From NCBI RefSeq assembly GCF_031583025.1, contig NZ_CP134062.1:5429234-5493233 (forward strand): a stretch of DNA of 64,000 nt. The letters are read 5' to 3'. Shown here piece after piece: positions 53,809-61,883 of the stretch. Under the pieces are notes generated by a model. That model was given only the letters and a program-made list of their open reading frames with translations. It was not told the origin of the DNA and ran no database searches. Each line of letters begins with the position of its first letter. The first letter of the stretch is position 1. The position numbers and the translations under genes were made by a program. The DNA is from Mycobacterium sp. Z3061. GTDB lineage: Bacteria > Actinomycetota > Actinomycetes > Mycobacteriales > Mycobacteriaceae.

Positions 53809-55626
53809 TCAGCGAGCTGAAGCAGTGGACCCCGGGCGGCATATCCCGCACGGCGGAATCAGATCACGCACGTGATCGGTCGCCCATTGTTCAAGGTCGG
53901 CCAACTGTGTGGCGCAGACTTTCGCGTACCGTCCTGTCCACGGCCCTCGGTGTGGGTTCTGACCGCTGATCGTCCGGCAACCGGCACGGTGCACGCGCGC
54001 TGCTTCCGCGCTGTGGTCGCGTCGGATGTTGATCACGTAGCCGCCGGGGTGGGCGTTGAGCCAGTCCAGATATCCGGCGTCGTCGTCACGGAACTCGCGC
54101 GAGCCGGGATTGGCGTTATCTGCACGAACGCCGACGTCAGACTCTGGGCATTCGCCGCTGTGGATCACGAAACATTTGTCGCATGGCTCACACTCGGGGC
54201 GGGTTGCAGCCTTCTGGGGGGCTGGCGGGAACTCGTCAGATCGGTTCGCCAGTGCACTCAAGACGCGGTCGTTCTTTGTCGATGGATCGTCGTACCGGCT
54301 GATGAATTTCCCAATTCCGAACGCCATAAGTACGTTGCCTGAGGCGGCCCAATACACCTGGACCATCTTGTCCGGCTCGTCCGGCAGCAGGTAGACGTCT
54401 TTCTCGTTATTCGCCCCGACCACCTGCCACCCGCTGGCGCGGGCGGCTGCGCGCAAAGTGACTTGCATGTTGCCCCGCGGGTTAGCTTCTTGCAATTCCG
54501 GCTCGGGGGGGTCTATCGACCCGTCGCACCGGAAGCTACGCAACTCGTGGTCATCGGGCGTTGTGTAACCCCGGGCCATGATGACGTCGCAGCGTCGGGG
54601 CGTGCCCTCGGTGTCGCGGCAAGGCCCTTTGTGGCCGAACAGGTCAGTGATCACCGCCCCCTCCGGAATGCGGTTGTCGATGATGTTGAGCTTGCTGATC
54701 GGCGGGCCACCGAAGGTGAGCTGTCCGATTTCGAGTATCGTCCCATCGCCTGGCCCCAGGCCGACGACCGTGGCTACGCGGCGGTGGTCGCGGGTGCCGG
54801 GCTGGTCGATCAGAACCTTGTCGTTCAGGTCGAGGCGGCCATATGGGCTGACACGCATCCTTCCTGGCGAGGCATTGATGCCGACCGCGACCTTCCAGCG
54901 GGCAGCAGGGTCAACGGTCACGTGCATGCCAAGCTCAGTGATCCTGCCGTCGCGTGGATGCCAGGCGCGATCGGGGGAGGTGCGTCCCAATAGCGGGTCG
55001 AGTGAATCGATTGTCTGCTTCCAGAGGCTCAGCCAGTTCCGACGTGGACCGACGACGAAGGACAATTCGAGCCGGACCGGTCCAGGCAGCAGTTCTGCTG
55101 TGCCTGCGACGGCGGCGCGGATCTGCTCCTTGAAGGCGACGGTCGACGCTGATGCGGTTGTTGAGGCGAATAACACGCCCGTCGAGGGCGGCTGCACCTC
55201 GCGGGCGGGTTCGATCCGCACGAACGACCGCTCGCTGTGCTGCTTCGTGCACCACACCGACACCAGGTCAGGGTGCTTCAAGCGATAGGCGAGTGGATAC
55301 GCATAGTTGTCGAGGTCGGCTGCGTCGAGCAGATCCCGCGTACCAGGCAGACCGACATCGAGTCGCAACGCCCACGGGCCGTCGATCCGCGAGGCTGCGA
55401 GTAGCGATTCGGCGTGTTCGAGATACACCCGCAGCCGAACCTGATCCGGATGGCCAGCCTTATTCCACGACGCCAGGCGAGGCGCGACGCTCAACTGCAG
55501 GGGGTGGTTTTCAGGACGGGCATACCAGCGCATCGCCATAAGGTAACGCTGCGCACCGACAAGTCGTCGAAACCATTGTCGCCAACCATCAGCCGAACCT
55601 TCACCCCTTCCTTCGGTCAGGGCCAC
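53809..55626 (-). CDS. Unrecognised 605-aa protein with RusA-like region and Cys clusters
   Basis: Three parts can be seen. Residues 60-240 include DLDNYAYPLAYRL and RNWLSLWKQTIDSLDPLLG, then DGRITELGMHV, which resembles the acidic pattern of RusA-type Holliday-junction resolvases. Residues 300-460 form a mixed domain. From 480, a CxxCxxC cluster (CEPCDKC) is followed by a C-terminal domain with GGYVINIRRDHS, HRAGCRTI and a final CGICRPG, probably zinc-binding. It starts at a GTG and may be a nuclease or DNA-structure-processing factor; the RusA link is inference. Confidence 0.7.
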   Translation of the reverse strand: MALTEGRGEGSADGWRQWFRRLVGAQRYLMAMRWYARPENHPLQLSVAPRLASWNKAGHPDQVRLRVYLEHAESLLAASRIDGPWALRLDVGLPGTRDLLDAADLDNYAYPLAYRLKHPDLVSVWCTKQHSERSFVRIEPAREVQPPSTGVLFASTTASASTVAFKEQIRAAVAGTAELLPGPVRLELSFVVGPRRNWLSLWKQTIDSLDPLLGRTSPDRAWHPRDGRITELGMHVTVDPAARWKVAVGINASPGRMRVSPYGRLDLNDKVLIDQPGTRDHRRVATVVGLGPGDGTILEIGQLTFGGPPISKLNIIDNRIPEGAVITDLFGHKGPCRDTEGTPRRCDVIMARGYTTPDDHELRSFRCDGSIDPPEPELQEANPRGNMQVTLRAAARASGWQVVGANNEKDVYLLPDEPDKMVQVYWAASGNVLMAFGIGKFISRYDDPSTKNDRVLSALANRSDEFPPAPQKAATRPECEPCDKCFVIHSGECPESDVGVRADNANPGSREFRDDDAGYLDWLNAHPGGYVINIRRDHSAEAARVHRAGCRTISGQNPHRGPWTGRYAKVCATQLADLEQWATDHVRDLIPPCGICRPGSTASAR

Positions 55627-55783
55627 CCCTTTGCGTCATAATCCCCTCAAGCTCCTGGCATTGCGAACACGGGTTTTCATACGGGTTCCAAGACAGTCGA
55701 CGGACTCCTTGTGCGGAGAAACGGGTGCGCCAACAACGGTGAGGCTCAGTCGCAACAACCCATCGTTTTCGAGACACGGGCAT
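55601..55783 (-). CDS. Possible small Cys-containing protein
   Basis: This 60-aa frame (ATG 55783, ending 26 bases inside the next gene) has NPCSQCQELEG, a CxxC that could bind zinc, and basic flanks. There is no clear ribosome site. It is listed because it fills part of a 251-bp gap and overlaps the following start as operon genes do; it may be spurious. Confidence 0.25.
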   Translation of the reverse strand: MPVSRKRWVVATEPHRCWRTRFSAQGVRRLSWNPYENPCSQCQELEGIMTQRGGPDRRKG

Positions 55784-55877
55784 AGCGGCTTTTTGTCGCC
55801 TTCCCGCCGAGTCACGCCGCCGCCCGCAACGGCGGCACCGCGTCTCTATGGGCGTCGATGCGACGGCGGACGATGCT

Positions 55878-56408
55878 CTAGGCGCCGCGATTGGCCGCTG
55901 CTGCCTCATGAATGGCGGCCTTGAGTCCCTCATAGGCGCACTCTTTCGGTTCGAGGGCTTTCAGCCGCGCGAGTCCAATTCTCTTCTGCACCGGCACTTT
56001 ATCGTTGAGAACACTTGTTGGCAGCACGTAGAACGTCCATTGTGCGGCGTCGAGCGGGTTGATGTGATCGCCGAGCTTGCCTTTAAGCAGACAGAAGATA
56101 TACACGTCGGCGCTTCGCTCTGCGATGGCCGGGTAGGTGTCGGTGCCAGCGTCCCAGCCCATTGTGGGGCCGATGCCGAATCCGATCACTGAGTCCCTGG
56201 TTTGCTTCCACGATTGCACGTAGGCAGCTGATTTCACTTCCACCCCGAAACCGTCGACGTCAAGGTCGTGCCTGTGCCATTCGACGCGCTTGTCGACAAT
56301 GCCGAGCGCTCTAGCCACGATGTACTCGGCCAGCACGCCGCGCGTGGTGTTAGCGAGTAAGTCGTCGTACGCCCACTCCCAGAATTCTTGTTTGTTCAGG
56401 TGAGTCAT
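55878..56408 (-). CDS. PD-(D/E)XK nuclease-like protein
   Basis: This 176-aa protein has the core of a restriction-like nuclease: RGVLAEYIVARALG (helix with Glu), WHRHDLDVDGFGVEVKSAAYVQSW (strand, Asp and E-x-K) and a later hydrophobic strand VYIFCLLKGK. This is a small defence-island type often annotated as hypothetical nuclease. The start at 56408 overlaps the upstream gene's stop by four bases, so the two form a unit. Confidence 0.78.
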   Translation of the reverse strand: MTHLNKQEFWEWAYDDLLANTTRGVLAEYIVARALGIVDKRVEWHRHDLDVDGFGVEVKSAAYVQSWKQTRDSVIGFGIGPTMGWDAGTDTYPAIAERSADVYIFCLLKGKLGDHINPLDAAQWTFYVLPTSVLNDKVPVQKRIGLARLKALEPKECAYEGLKAAIHEAAAANRGA

Positions 56409-56926
56409 CTCCGAGCCTTCATCGCTTGTGCAGTTCCCTTGCCCAGCACGGTCGTCACTTTGTGCCGGTCGATGTCGTCGAGGGTCAGCACCGCTTCGGG
56501 CCGGGTGATCCGCTTAATGTCCTCGACGTTCGGCTGCGGCACCAGTAGTGCCAGTTCGCGTGCCTCATAAACGTCGATGTTGGTGTGTATCCACTGGTTC
56601 TGATCGGTGAGCGCGTGGTCGACGCTCACGAACCAGTTCGCCATGAATTCCTGCAGGTGCGGGATGAGAGTCCAGACCTTGCGCCGGGCGAGTGCCGACC
56701 GCGCATCAGGCCGGGTGAATGCGAGCCAGGTGAGTTCTCCACTGTCGGCCTCGGTGAGCTTCCAGAACGCCCGACCATTGTGCGTCAGGACATTCGGCGG
56801 CCTGGTGGCGGCGATCTCTTGTCCGATCTCGCGGGCCAGCCTTCGGTAGTCGGGCAGCGTGTCGGTCCAGTTGGGCGCGCTGTCGAAGTAGTCGTGTGGC
56901 CACTTGCCACGAACATCGTCCGTCAA
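56405..56926 (-). CDS. Unrecognised partner of the PD-(D/E)XK gene
   Basis: This 173-aa soluble protein is rich in Trp in its first half (KWPHDYFDSAPNWTDTLPDYRR, FWKLTEADSGELTWLAF). I found no family match. It overlaps the downstream nuclease gene by four bases, which suggests the products act together, for example as specificity or control subunit and nuclease. Confidence 0.65.
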   Translation of the reverse strand: MTDDVRGKWPHDYFDSAPNWTDTLPDYRRLAREIGQEIAATRPPNVLTHNGRAFWKLTEADSGELTWLAFTRPDARSALARRKVWTLIPHLQEFMANWFVSVDHALTDQNQWIHTNIDVYEARELALLVPQPNVEDIKRITRPEAVLTLDDIDRHKVTTVLGKGTAQAMKARR

Positions 56927-57117
56927 TCGCGTCCCCTCACTGCGGCGGAACCACTGCGCCTGGCCTCGCTCCGTTCACGACACCCCATTCCCCGGTTGCC
57001 TCCAACACCCTCAGCATCGTATGTCGGCAGATGCCTTTGGCCATTTCGTAAGCGAGGATCGTTTTCGAGACAGGATCACTACTGGACGCGGCGAGGGCGT
57101 CATACTACGGGCGCGCC

Positions 57118-58560
57118 TCAGATGGGTTCGATCTCGCCTCTCTCAAAGGCATAGAGGTCCCTGTCGCCTTGAAATTGCAAAAAGACGTGTACCTCGTCTT
57201 GGTATGCCGGATCGATCTGTCCGATCTGTCCGTAGTGGTCGTCACCAGACGCTGTGACTCTCGCCCAGTTACCTGGGGGGACGGGGGTGCCGGTTCGTGT
57301 TCGCGACGCCCGCCTCACGTCATTCGCCCGAGAGGCTTGCCGCGCGGGCGGGTCTCTCACAGGTTCGATCTCACTTCTTTCGAATGCATATAGATCGCTT
57401 TCGCCTTCGAATTGCAAAAAGACGTGTACCTCGTCTTGGTATGCCGGGTCGATCTGTCCGATCTGTCCGTAGTGGTCGTCACCAGACGCTGTGACTCTCG
57501 CCCAGCTACCCGGGGAAAAGTACGTGTCTGGGGTTCCTCCTATGTGAGCTTGACGCTTCTTGCTGCCAGTCGCCTTCGGGGTCGAGGGCTCCTTGGCGGC
57601 GACGGACGAGGCCGCAGTAGGAATACCTCTGTAGGACAACCGATCGCCGGATGGCGGGCGATCCTTCAGCGGCTCGGCGTGGGCCTTGCTCTGCACCGCC
57701 GGATTTAGCCTCGTTGGATTAATGGGAACGGTGATCGCGTCACGTGCTGCATAGGCGAATTCGACAGTCGTGGCATACCGTTGATTTGGGTCCTTGGCCA
57801 TCCCGATCGCGATCACGTCATCGACCCGCCGGGGTACTCCCAATTGCTTCATTGAGGCGCGAGGTGGCGGCGTGTTTAGGTGCGAGGCGACCAACTGTGC
57901 CATTGTGCTACCGGCGAAAGGTGGCCGCCCAGTTAGAGATTCGAAGAGGACGCAAGCCAGCGAGTAGATGTCAGCGCGAGCGTCTTCGTCGGCATCAGGA
58001 TCCAGACGCTCTGGTGCGATGTAGGCGAAGGTACCAATTATGTTGCCGGATCGGGTCATCCGCGTTTCATCGGCGGCGCGGGCGATCCCAAAATCGATCA
58101 AGTAGGCGAAATCGTCGTCATCAAGCAGGATGTTGGATGGCTTAATATCCCGATGCATCAGTCCGACTCGATGCGCCGCGTGCAAAGCCTTGGCGATTTG
58201 CTCAACCACATGCACCGCGCGCCCGGGTTCTAGCGGGCCAGCGGCCAGGACAGTACTCAAGTCGCGGCCCTCTATCAGGCGCATGTCGACATAGAGGCGA
58301 CCGTCTATCTCGCCGTAGTGATGGATCGGGATCACATGTGGGCTGTTCAACCGGGCGGCTGCGTGCGCTTCCCGGCGAAACCGCCGTTGGAACTCGGCGT
58401 CTCGCGACAGATGTTCGGGTAACACCTTGATTGCGACGATCCTGTCGGTGTCGGTATCGTGGGCGCGCCACACCTCGCCCATACCGCCTCGACCCAGCAA
58501 CTCGACGAGTCGGTACTGCCCGAATGGTGTTCCCTCCACCTGGTCCTCCCGGCTTCCCAT
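57118..58560 (-). CDS. Soluble Ser/Thr protein kinase with duplicated C-terminal module
   Basis: This 480-aa protein has a PknB-type kinase domain: Gly loop GRGGMG (23-28), the ATP-anchoring Lys (45), the catalytic HRDIKPSN (Asp 138), DFG (156-158) and the activation loop TRSGNIIGTFAYIAPERL. No membrane helix follows, unlike most mycobacterial Pkns. The C-terminus carries two near-identical 50-residue modules (WARVTASGDDHYGQIGQI...VHVFLQF...LYAFER.EIEP) of SH3/KOW-like beta pattern. The ATG at 58560 is used; a TTG at 58593 is possible. Within a defence island it may act as a phage-triggered kinase; this is inference. Confidence 0.87.
   Translation of the reverse strand: MGSREDQVEGTPFGQYRLVELLGRGGMGEVWRAHDTDTDRIVAIKVLPEHLSRDAEFQRRFRREAHAAARLNSPHVIPIHHYGEIDGRLYVDMRLIEGRDLSTVLAAGPLEPGRAVHVVEQIAKALHAAHRVGLMHRDIKPSNILLDDDDFAYLIDFGIARAADETRMTRSGNIIGTFAYIAPERLDPDADEDARADIYSLACVLFESLTGRPPFAGSTMAQLVASHLNTPPPRASMKQLGVPRRVDDVIAIGMAKDPNQRYATTVEFAYAARDAITVPINPTRLNPAVQSKAHAEPLKDRPPSGDRLSYRGIPTAASSVAAKEPSTPKATGSKKRQAHIGGTPDTYFSPGSWARVTASGDDHYGQIGQIDPAYQDEVHVFLQFEGESDLYAFERSEIEPVRDPPARQASRANDVRRASRTRTGTPVPPGNWARVTASGDDHYGQIGQIDPAYQDEVHVFLQFQGDRDLYAFERGEIEPI
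57121..57507 (-). repeat. Direct 150-bp duplication inside the kinase gene
   Basis: Copies at 57121-57270 and 57358-57507 are offset by exactly 237 bp (79 codons). Most of the middle 90 bases are identical at DNA level, including synonymous positions, so the duplication is recent or kept uniform by recombination. Confidence 0.9.
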
Positions 58561-58721
58561 CGTCAGGATGTCTGCACGATAGTTGCAGTTCAAACACCAG
58601 GGAATGCAACTGAAGCCCCGTCAGTTTGCCGAACGGCGTTGCGCCTCGAAGCTCGCGACTCGTCGCTTGGGGAGCAGCTGTAATTTTGCGTCTTACAATC
58701 CAACTTTGGGAGGCTACTAAC

Positions 58722-59336
58722 TTGGCAGGTCAGAGCTATCAGGAGGAGCCGGGCCAAGATATCCGGGAATCGATTTGGGAACGCGGGCAGTGGTCGGCAC
58801 TTCAAATGTTTAGGGTGGCTGCCTGGAAATCGGCCCGGGGACTCGCGCCGCTCTCGCTCAACTCGGAGGATGCTATCGCGTCACGGAGCGCCGCCGCGAT
58901 CAGTGCAATTGCACCGTGGCGCGAGACGGACTTGCTTCGCGAGCAAATTGATTGGGACGCTTGGCGCGAGTGCGCAGCGACCGCGATCGGATCGAAGCCT
59001 GACCGCACTGGACTTCTTGGTCTTGAAGGATTTGGCTACCCCATGGCCTCAGCTTTTCTGTCGTTCCTTCTTCCCGCGGTGTTTCCTGTGGTAGATCGCT
59101 GGACAATCGAAGCTGTATACGGGGCTGAGGCCGCGAAAAAGGCACGTCTCTGGCACCGGTCTCGCGTCTACGCCCACTTCGCCCAGAACCTAGCCAACCG
59201 GCAGAACCACTTCGCCGGTGCACCTAACATTCATCGCCTCGATCAGGCCGTCATGAATTTAGCCATGGCATGTCGCCACCATGAGCGTCCCTGCCGCTGC
59301 TATCCCTTTTGGCCCGTCGAATTGCCGGACATCTGA
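58722..59336 (+). CDS. Helix-hairpin-helix-like (OGG/HhH-GPD-type) protein
   Basis: This 204-aa protein has LLGLEGFGYPMASAFLSFLLPAVFPVVDRWTIEAVYG, where a helix, a glycine hairpin and the F-PVVDRW stretch recall the HhH-GPD fold of DNA glycosylases. No catalytic Lys/Asp pair is confirmed, so it may be a structure-only relative. The TTG at 58722 is chosen because GGGAGG lies eight bases upstream; an in-frame TTG at 58626 has none. It is divergent from the kinase. Confidence 0.6.
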   Translation: MAGQSYQEEPGQDIRESIWERGQWSALQMFRVAAWKSARGLAPLSLNSEDAIASRSAAAISAIAPWRETDLLREQIDWDAWRECAATAIGSKPDRTGLLGLEGFGYPMASAFLSFLLPAVFPVVDRWTIEAVYGAEAAKKARLWHRSRVYAHFAQNLANRQNHFAGAPNIHRLDQAVMNLAMACRHHERPCRCYPFWPVELPDI

Positions 59337-59440
59337 GAAGTTTTCGTATTACCTGTTGCGGCATTGTCCTGTGGGCAGTAGCCAGTCACTTACTGGTTGA
59401 CCTCGCTCCTCTGTCGGTACTCGGGTCTACTCTCCACTCT

Positions 59441-59674
59441 GTGAAATCCGATGATGATGTGAAACCCGTTGACGCTGCGTTCCAAGCGCTGCTGGCCCAC
59501 ACGGCTGCAGAAACTAGAGACAACGAGAAACGGAACAAGCTCATCGACGGCGTTCTGACCCTTCCGCCAATAGCTGAGTGGCCACCAGAAAGTCAGGAAA
59601 AGCTCTGGGAGACTTGCCGAGTTATCGAGGACCTCGCGCGCGACGCGAGAAGGAACGAAGGTAACGTCACCTGA
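59441..59674 (+). CDS. Small unrecognised protein
   Basis: This 77-aa frame from a GTG at 59441 is charged and helical (DAAFQALLAHTAAETRDNEKRNKLID). It has no good ribosome site and no family match. An in-frame extension to 59309 would overlap the previous gene and add a hydrophobic N-terminus. Kept as a weak call. Confidence 0.35.
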   Translation: MKSDDDVKPVDAAFQALLAHTAAETRDNEKRNKLIDGVLTLPPIAEWPPESQEKLWETCRVIEDLARDARRNEGNVT

Positions 59675-59702
59675 CGACAGCAGCTGCTGTATCGGATAGC
59701 TC

Positions 59703-60120
59703 TCAGTGTGAGATGCGGTCCAGGACCTCGACGGTGTCGGTGAAGGCAGCGGCGATAGACGACCGCAAGGCCGGAGGGATGCCCTCGTCGATGCAAAAGT
59801 CGATGCGCTCCAACTGCGGCTCGACCAGTGTCGAGAAACGTGGCGATCACTCCGGCCTGCACCGTAGGGGACCACTCCTGAGCGATCTCGGTCGTAAAGA
59901 AGTCCTTCGCGTGCCCCCGCAGTGCCATCGGCGAAAACCCATGTGCAACAGCGGCGTAGAGTGCGTACTCGCATGCTAAAGCCCCGGACGGTACTCGCAA
60001 CCGATCCCTTCCTTCCGAGTATACCGATCCCAACATGCCCGTCGGCTCATGACTTGGTGCAGTCACCTCGCTGAAGCTATATGTTGCCCGGTGGTTTCCA
60101 CAGCGATCCGGGTCCGGCAA
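59703..60120 (-). pseudogene. Frameshifted small gene, unrecognised
   Basis: The frame from 60120 reads a coherent protein (ALACEYALYAAVAHGFSPMALRGHAKDFF, AGVIATFLD) and loses coherence near 59830. One base on, the next frame continues with LVEPQLERIDFCIDEGIPPALRSSIAAAF and TDTVEVLDRISH and stops at 59703. A single-base insertion (or a two-base deletion) there explains the break. The start may be an inner ATG at 60036. Either a broken gene or a sequence error. Confidence 0.55.
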
Positions 60121-60266
60121 CTGGGTTAGACGTCACTATATCGGCGGGTTGACAAGTAATCAGGTAATTATCGGCTGTCCTGGACGACGACCAAGCTAGT
60201 TGTCCTGCACACGAAGCGCCTCTTACGTGCACTCCTTGGGTAGGAGGAGCAACTTCCCACAGATAG

Positions 60267-60965
60267 GTGGAGCAGCGCTATCTCACTCACGAGCAACTAC
60301 ACCGACTGGCGATCGCCTCGGGCCGGTTTCGCACCTTTATCCTTACTCTGGGCTACTGCGGACTTCGGTTCGGTGAAGCCGCCGCCCTCCGCGTGGACGA
60401 TGTGAATATTAAGGCAAGGCGCATCCGGGTCAGCCGATCGGTGACCTACGTTCCAGGGAAGGGGTTGGTCGAGGGGCCAACCAAGAATCACAGTGCGCGC
60501 ACCGTGCCAGTGCCCAGGTTCCTTGCGCCAATGTTGGCCACAGAGATCCAGCGCGACCACGACGGCGCTGCACTGGTCTTCCCTTCGCGTCACGGTGGCT
60601 TTCTCACCCTGGGAGAAGCTCGTTGAGTGTTTGACCCGGCCGTGCAGACCGTCCGTGCTGCCGCCAAAGCGCAACGCCAGCAGGAGGTCGAGGAGACGGG
60701 CCAGCCGACCACTTTGGAGTTTCCGACGATCACTCCACACGACTTGCGCCACACCTGCGCATCCCTGGCGATTAGCGCCGGGGCCAACGTGAAGGTGCTG
60801 CAGACCCTGTTAGGCCATAAGACGGCGACTTTGACACTGGACCGCTACGGGCACCTATTTCCCGATGACCTGGGCAGCATTGCGGACGCTTTCGATGCTG
60901 CCGCCAAAACCACTGCGGACGCCCTGCGGACGATACCAGCTGCACGAGTAGCCGCAGTTCAGTGA
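60267..60965 (+). pseudogene. Tyrosine recombinase/integrase, truncated and interrupted
   Basis: The catalytic domain is recognisable: GLRFGEAAALR with the first Arg, TKNHSARTVPVP with the Lys, then HDLRHT with the His-x-x-Arg and LLGHKTATLTLDRYGHLF with the second His and the Tyr nucleophile. A TGA at 60624-60626 cuts it where relatives have a Trp codon (ARW/VFDPAV), and the N-terminal arm-binding domain is missing; a TAG directly precedes the frame. It lies 26 bp from a tRNA-like att fragment, the normal place for an element's integrase. Confidence 0.85.
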
Positions 60966-60990
60966 ATATGCCGCTCACCTGCACTTTTAC

Positions 60991-61039
60991 TGTGCCCCCA
61001 GTCGGACTCGAACCGACACTTGGCGGATTTTAAGTCCGC
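60991..61039 (-). other. tRNA 3'-half, probable attachment-site remnant
   Basis: On the minus strand an anticodon arm (stem 61035-61039 with 61023-61027, loop CTTAAAA, anticodon TAA) is followed by a five-base variable region, a T-arm (61013-61017 with 61001-61005, loop TTCGAGT) and a TGGGGGCACA acceptor end (60991-61000). No D-arm or 5' acceptor strand matches on the other side, so the gene is half a tRNA. Such halves mark att sites of integrated elements. A TAA anticodon with a short variable loop is odd for tRNA-Leu. Confidence 0.65.
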
Positions 61040-61256
61040 TATTCTGGGGATTTGCTGGCGTTGGCAGACTACGGCACCGTGCGCAATTTCCAAGTTCTAG
61101 CTGCGGTTACGCCCTTTCTTCCGTTGGCGGCCGTAGTCACGTTTCGGTGCCATGTGCATACAGTTTGTTTACGCTGTACCTCGGTGGCCCTCAGTCTTAG
61201 GCTAGAATTGCAGCGGATTCATCAGCCACACCCACAGCTCGTTGCGACTCGCGGCC

Positions 61257-61883
61257 ATGAGTCAACCCGTTGCCGACAGGTCCACGTCATACGATGCGGA
61301 GATGCCCGATGCGGAAGAGGTGCAAGAGCTTGGGCGCAGAGGCGTTGCAGCGATCAAGCAGTGGCTGGAGGCCACCACCTTCATTGAGTTGAACTGGAAT
61401 GTCTACGAGGATCCGGCCATGTGCGTGATGGTCTGCGCTGACGGCAGTCAGAAGAAGTTCGATCTGGCGGGCTCCTTCATAGGAAGTCGGCGGGATCCCG
61501 TGGTAGTCGAGTGCAAATGGTACAACTCGTCAAATTCTCAGCATAAGTACTTCAAGGAATTTCTTGCAATTGCTTATAGTTCGACTATACGCGATACAAA
61601 AGACCGAGGCGCGGACGCGAAGCGTGAGTATATCTGGGTAACTAAACACCCTTTTCAAATATCCGAGTGGGCTACCCTTACTACGGAAGCCAAGATTCGC
61701 CAGTCCGTCGAAGCTAACAGTGCGCTGCTTAATAACGAACCCATTGACGACGCCACTATCAGTAAGCTTGCTCAACGGGTTTGGGTTCTGGTGATGCATG
61801 AAAAGCAAGAGGCGATATCGCTGCCGAACCATGAGTTGATGGCGGTGTTGACGGTTCTAAAGCGTAAGGAGTCAACTTTATGA
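61257..61883 (+). CDS. PD-(D/E)XK nuclease-like protein
   Basis: This 208-aa protein has a restriction-like core: a helix (EVQELGRRGVAAIKQWLEA), a strand with Asp (KKFDLAGSF) and VVVECKWY with E-x-K. The rest is alpha/beta, with a conserved-looking YIWVTKHPF strand. The start at 61257 (ATG) is preferred to a TTG at 61242. It overlaps the next gene by four bases (ATGA). Base composition drops here to clearly lower GC than the flanks. It is likely to be the nuclease of a small defence system. Confidence 0.72.
   Translation: MSQPVADRSTSYDAEMPDAEEVQELGRRGVAAIKQWLEATTFIELNWNVYEDPAMCVMVCADGSQKKFDLAGSFIGSRRDPVVVECKWYNSSNSQHKYFKEFLAIAYSSTIRDTKDRGADAKREYIWVTKHPFQISEWATLTTEAKIRQSVEANSALLNNEPIDDATISKLAQRVWVLVMHEKQEAISLPNHELMAVLTVLKRKESTL

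Noticed and set aside
55631-55924. Plus-strand frame in the 251-bp gap upstream of the 605-aa gene
   Set aside because: Low-complexity Arg/Pro content, no ribosome site and no family pattern.
60991-61080. Complete tRNA-Leu gene
   Set aside because: The D-arm and the 5' acceptor strand are missing on the minus strand beyond 61039, and the variable region is too short for tRNA-Leu. Only a half is claimed.
61040-61256. A gene between the tRNA half and the nuclease
   Set aside because: No frame of useful length or ribosome site; I see only the probable promoter region of the nuclease operon.
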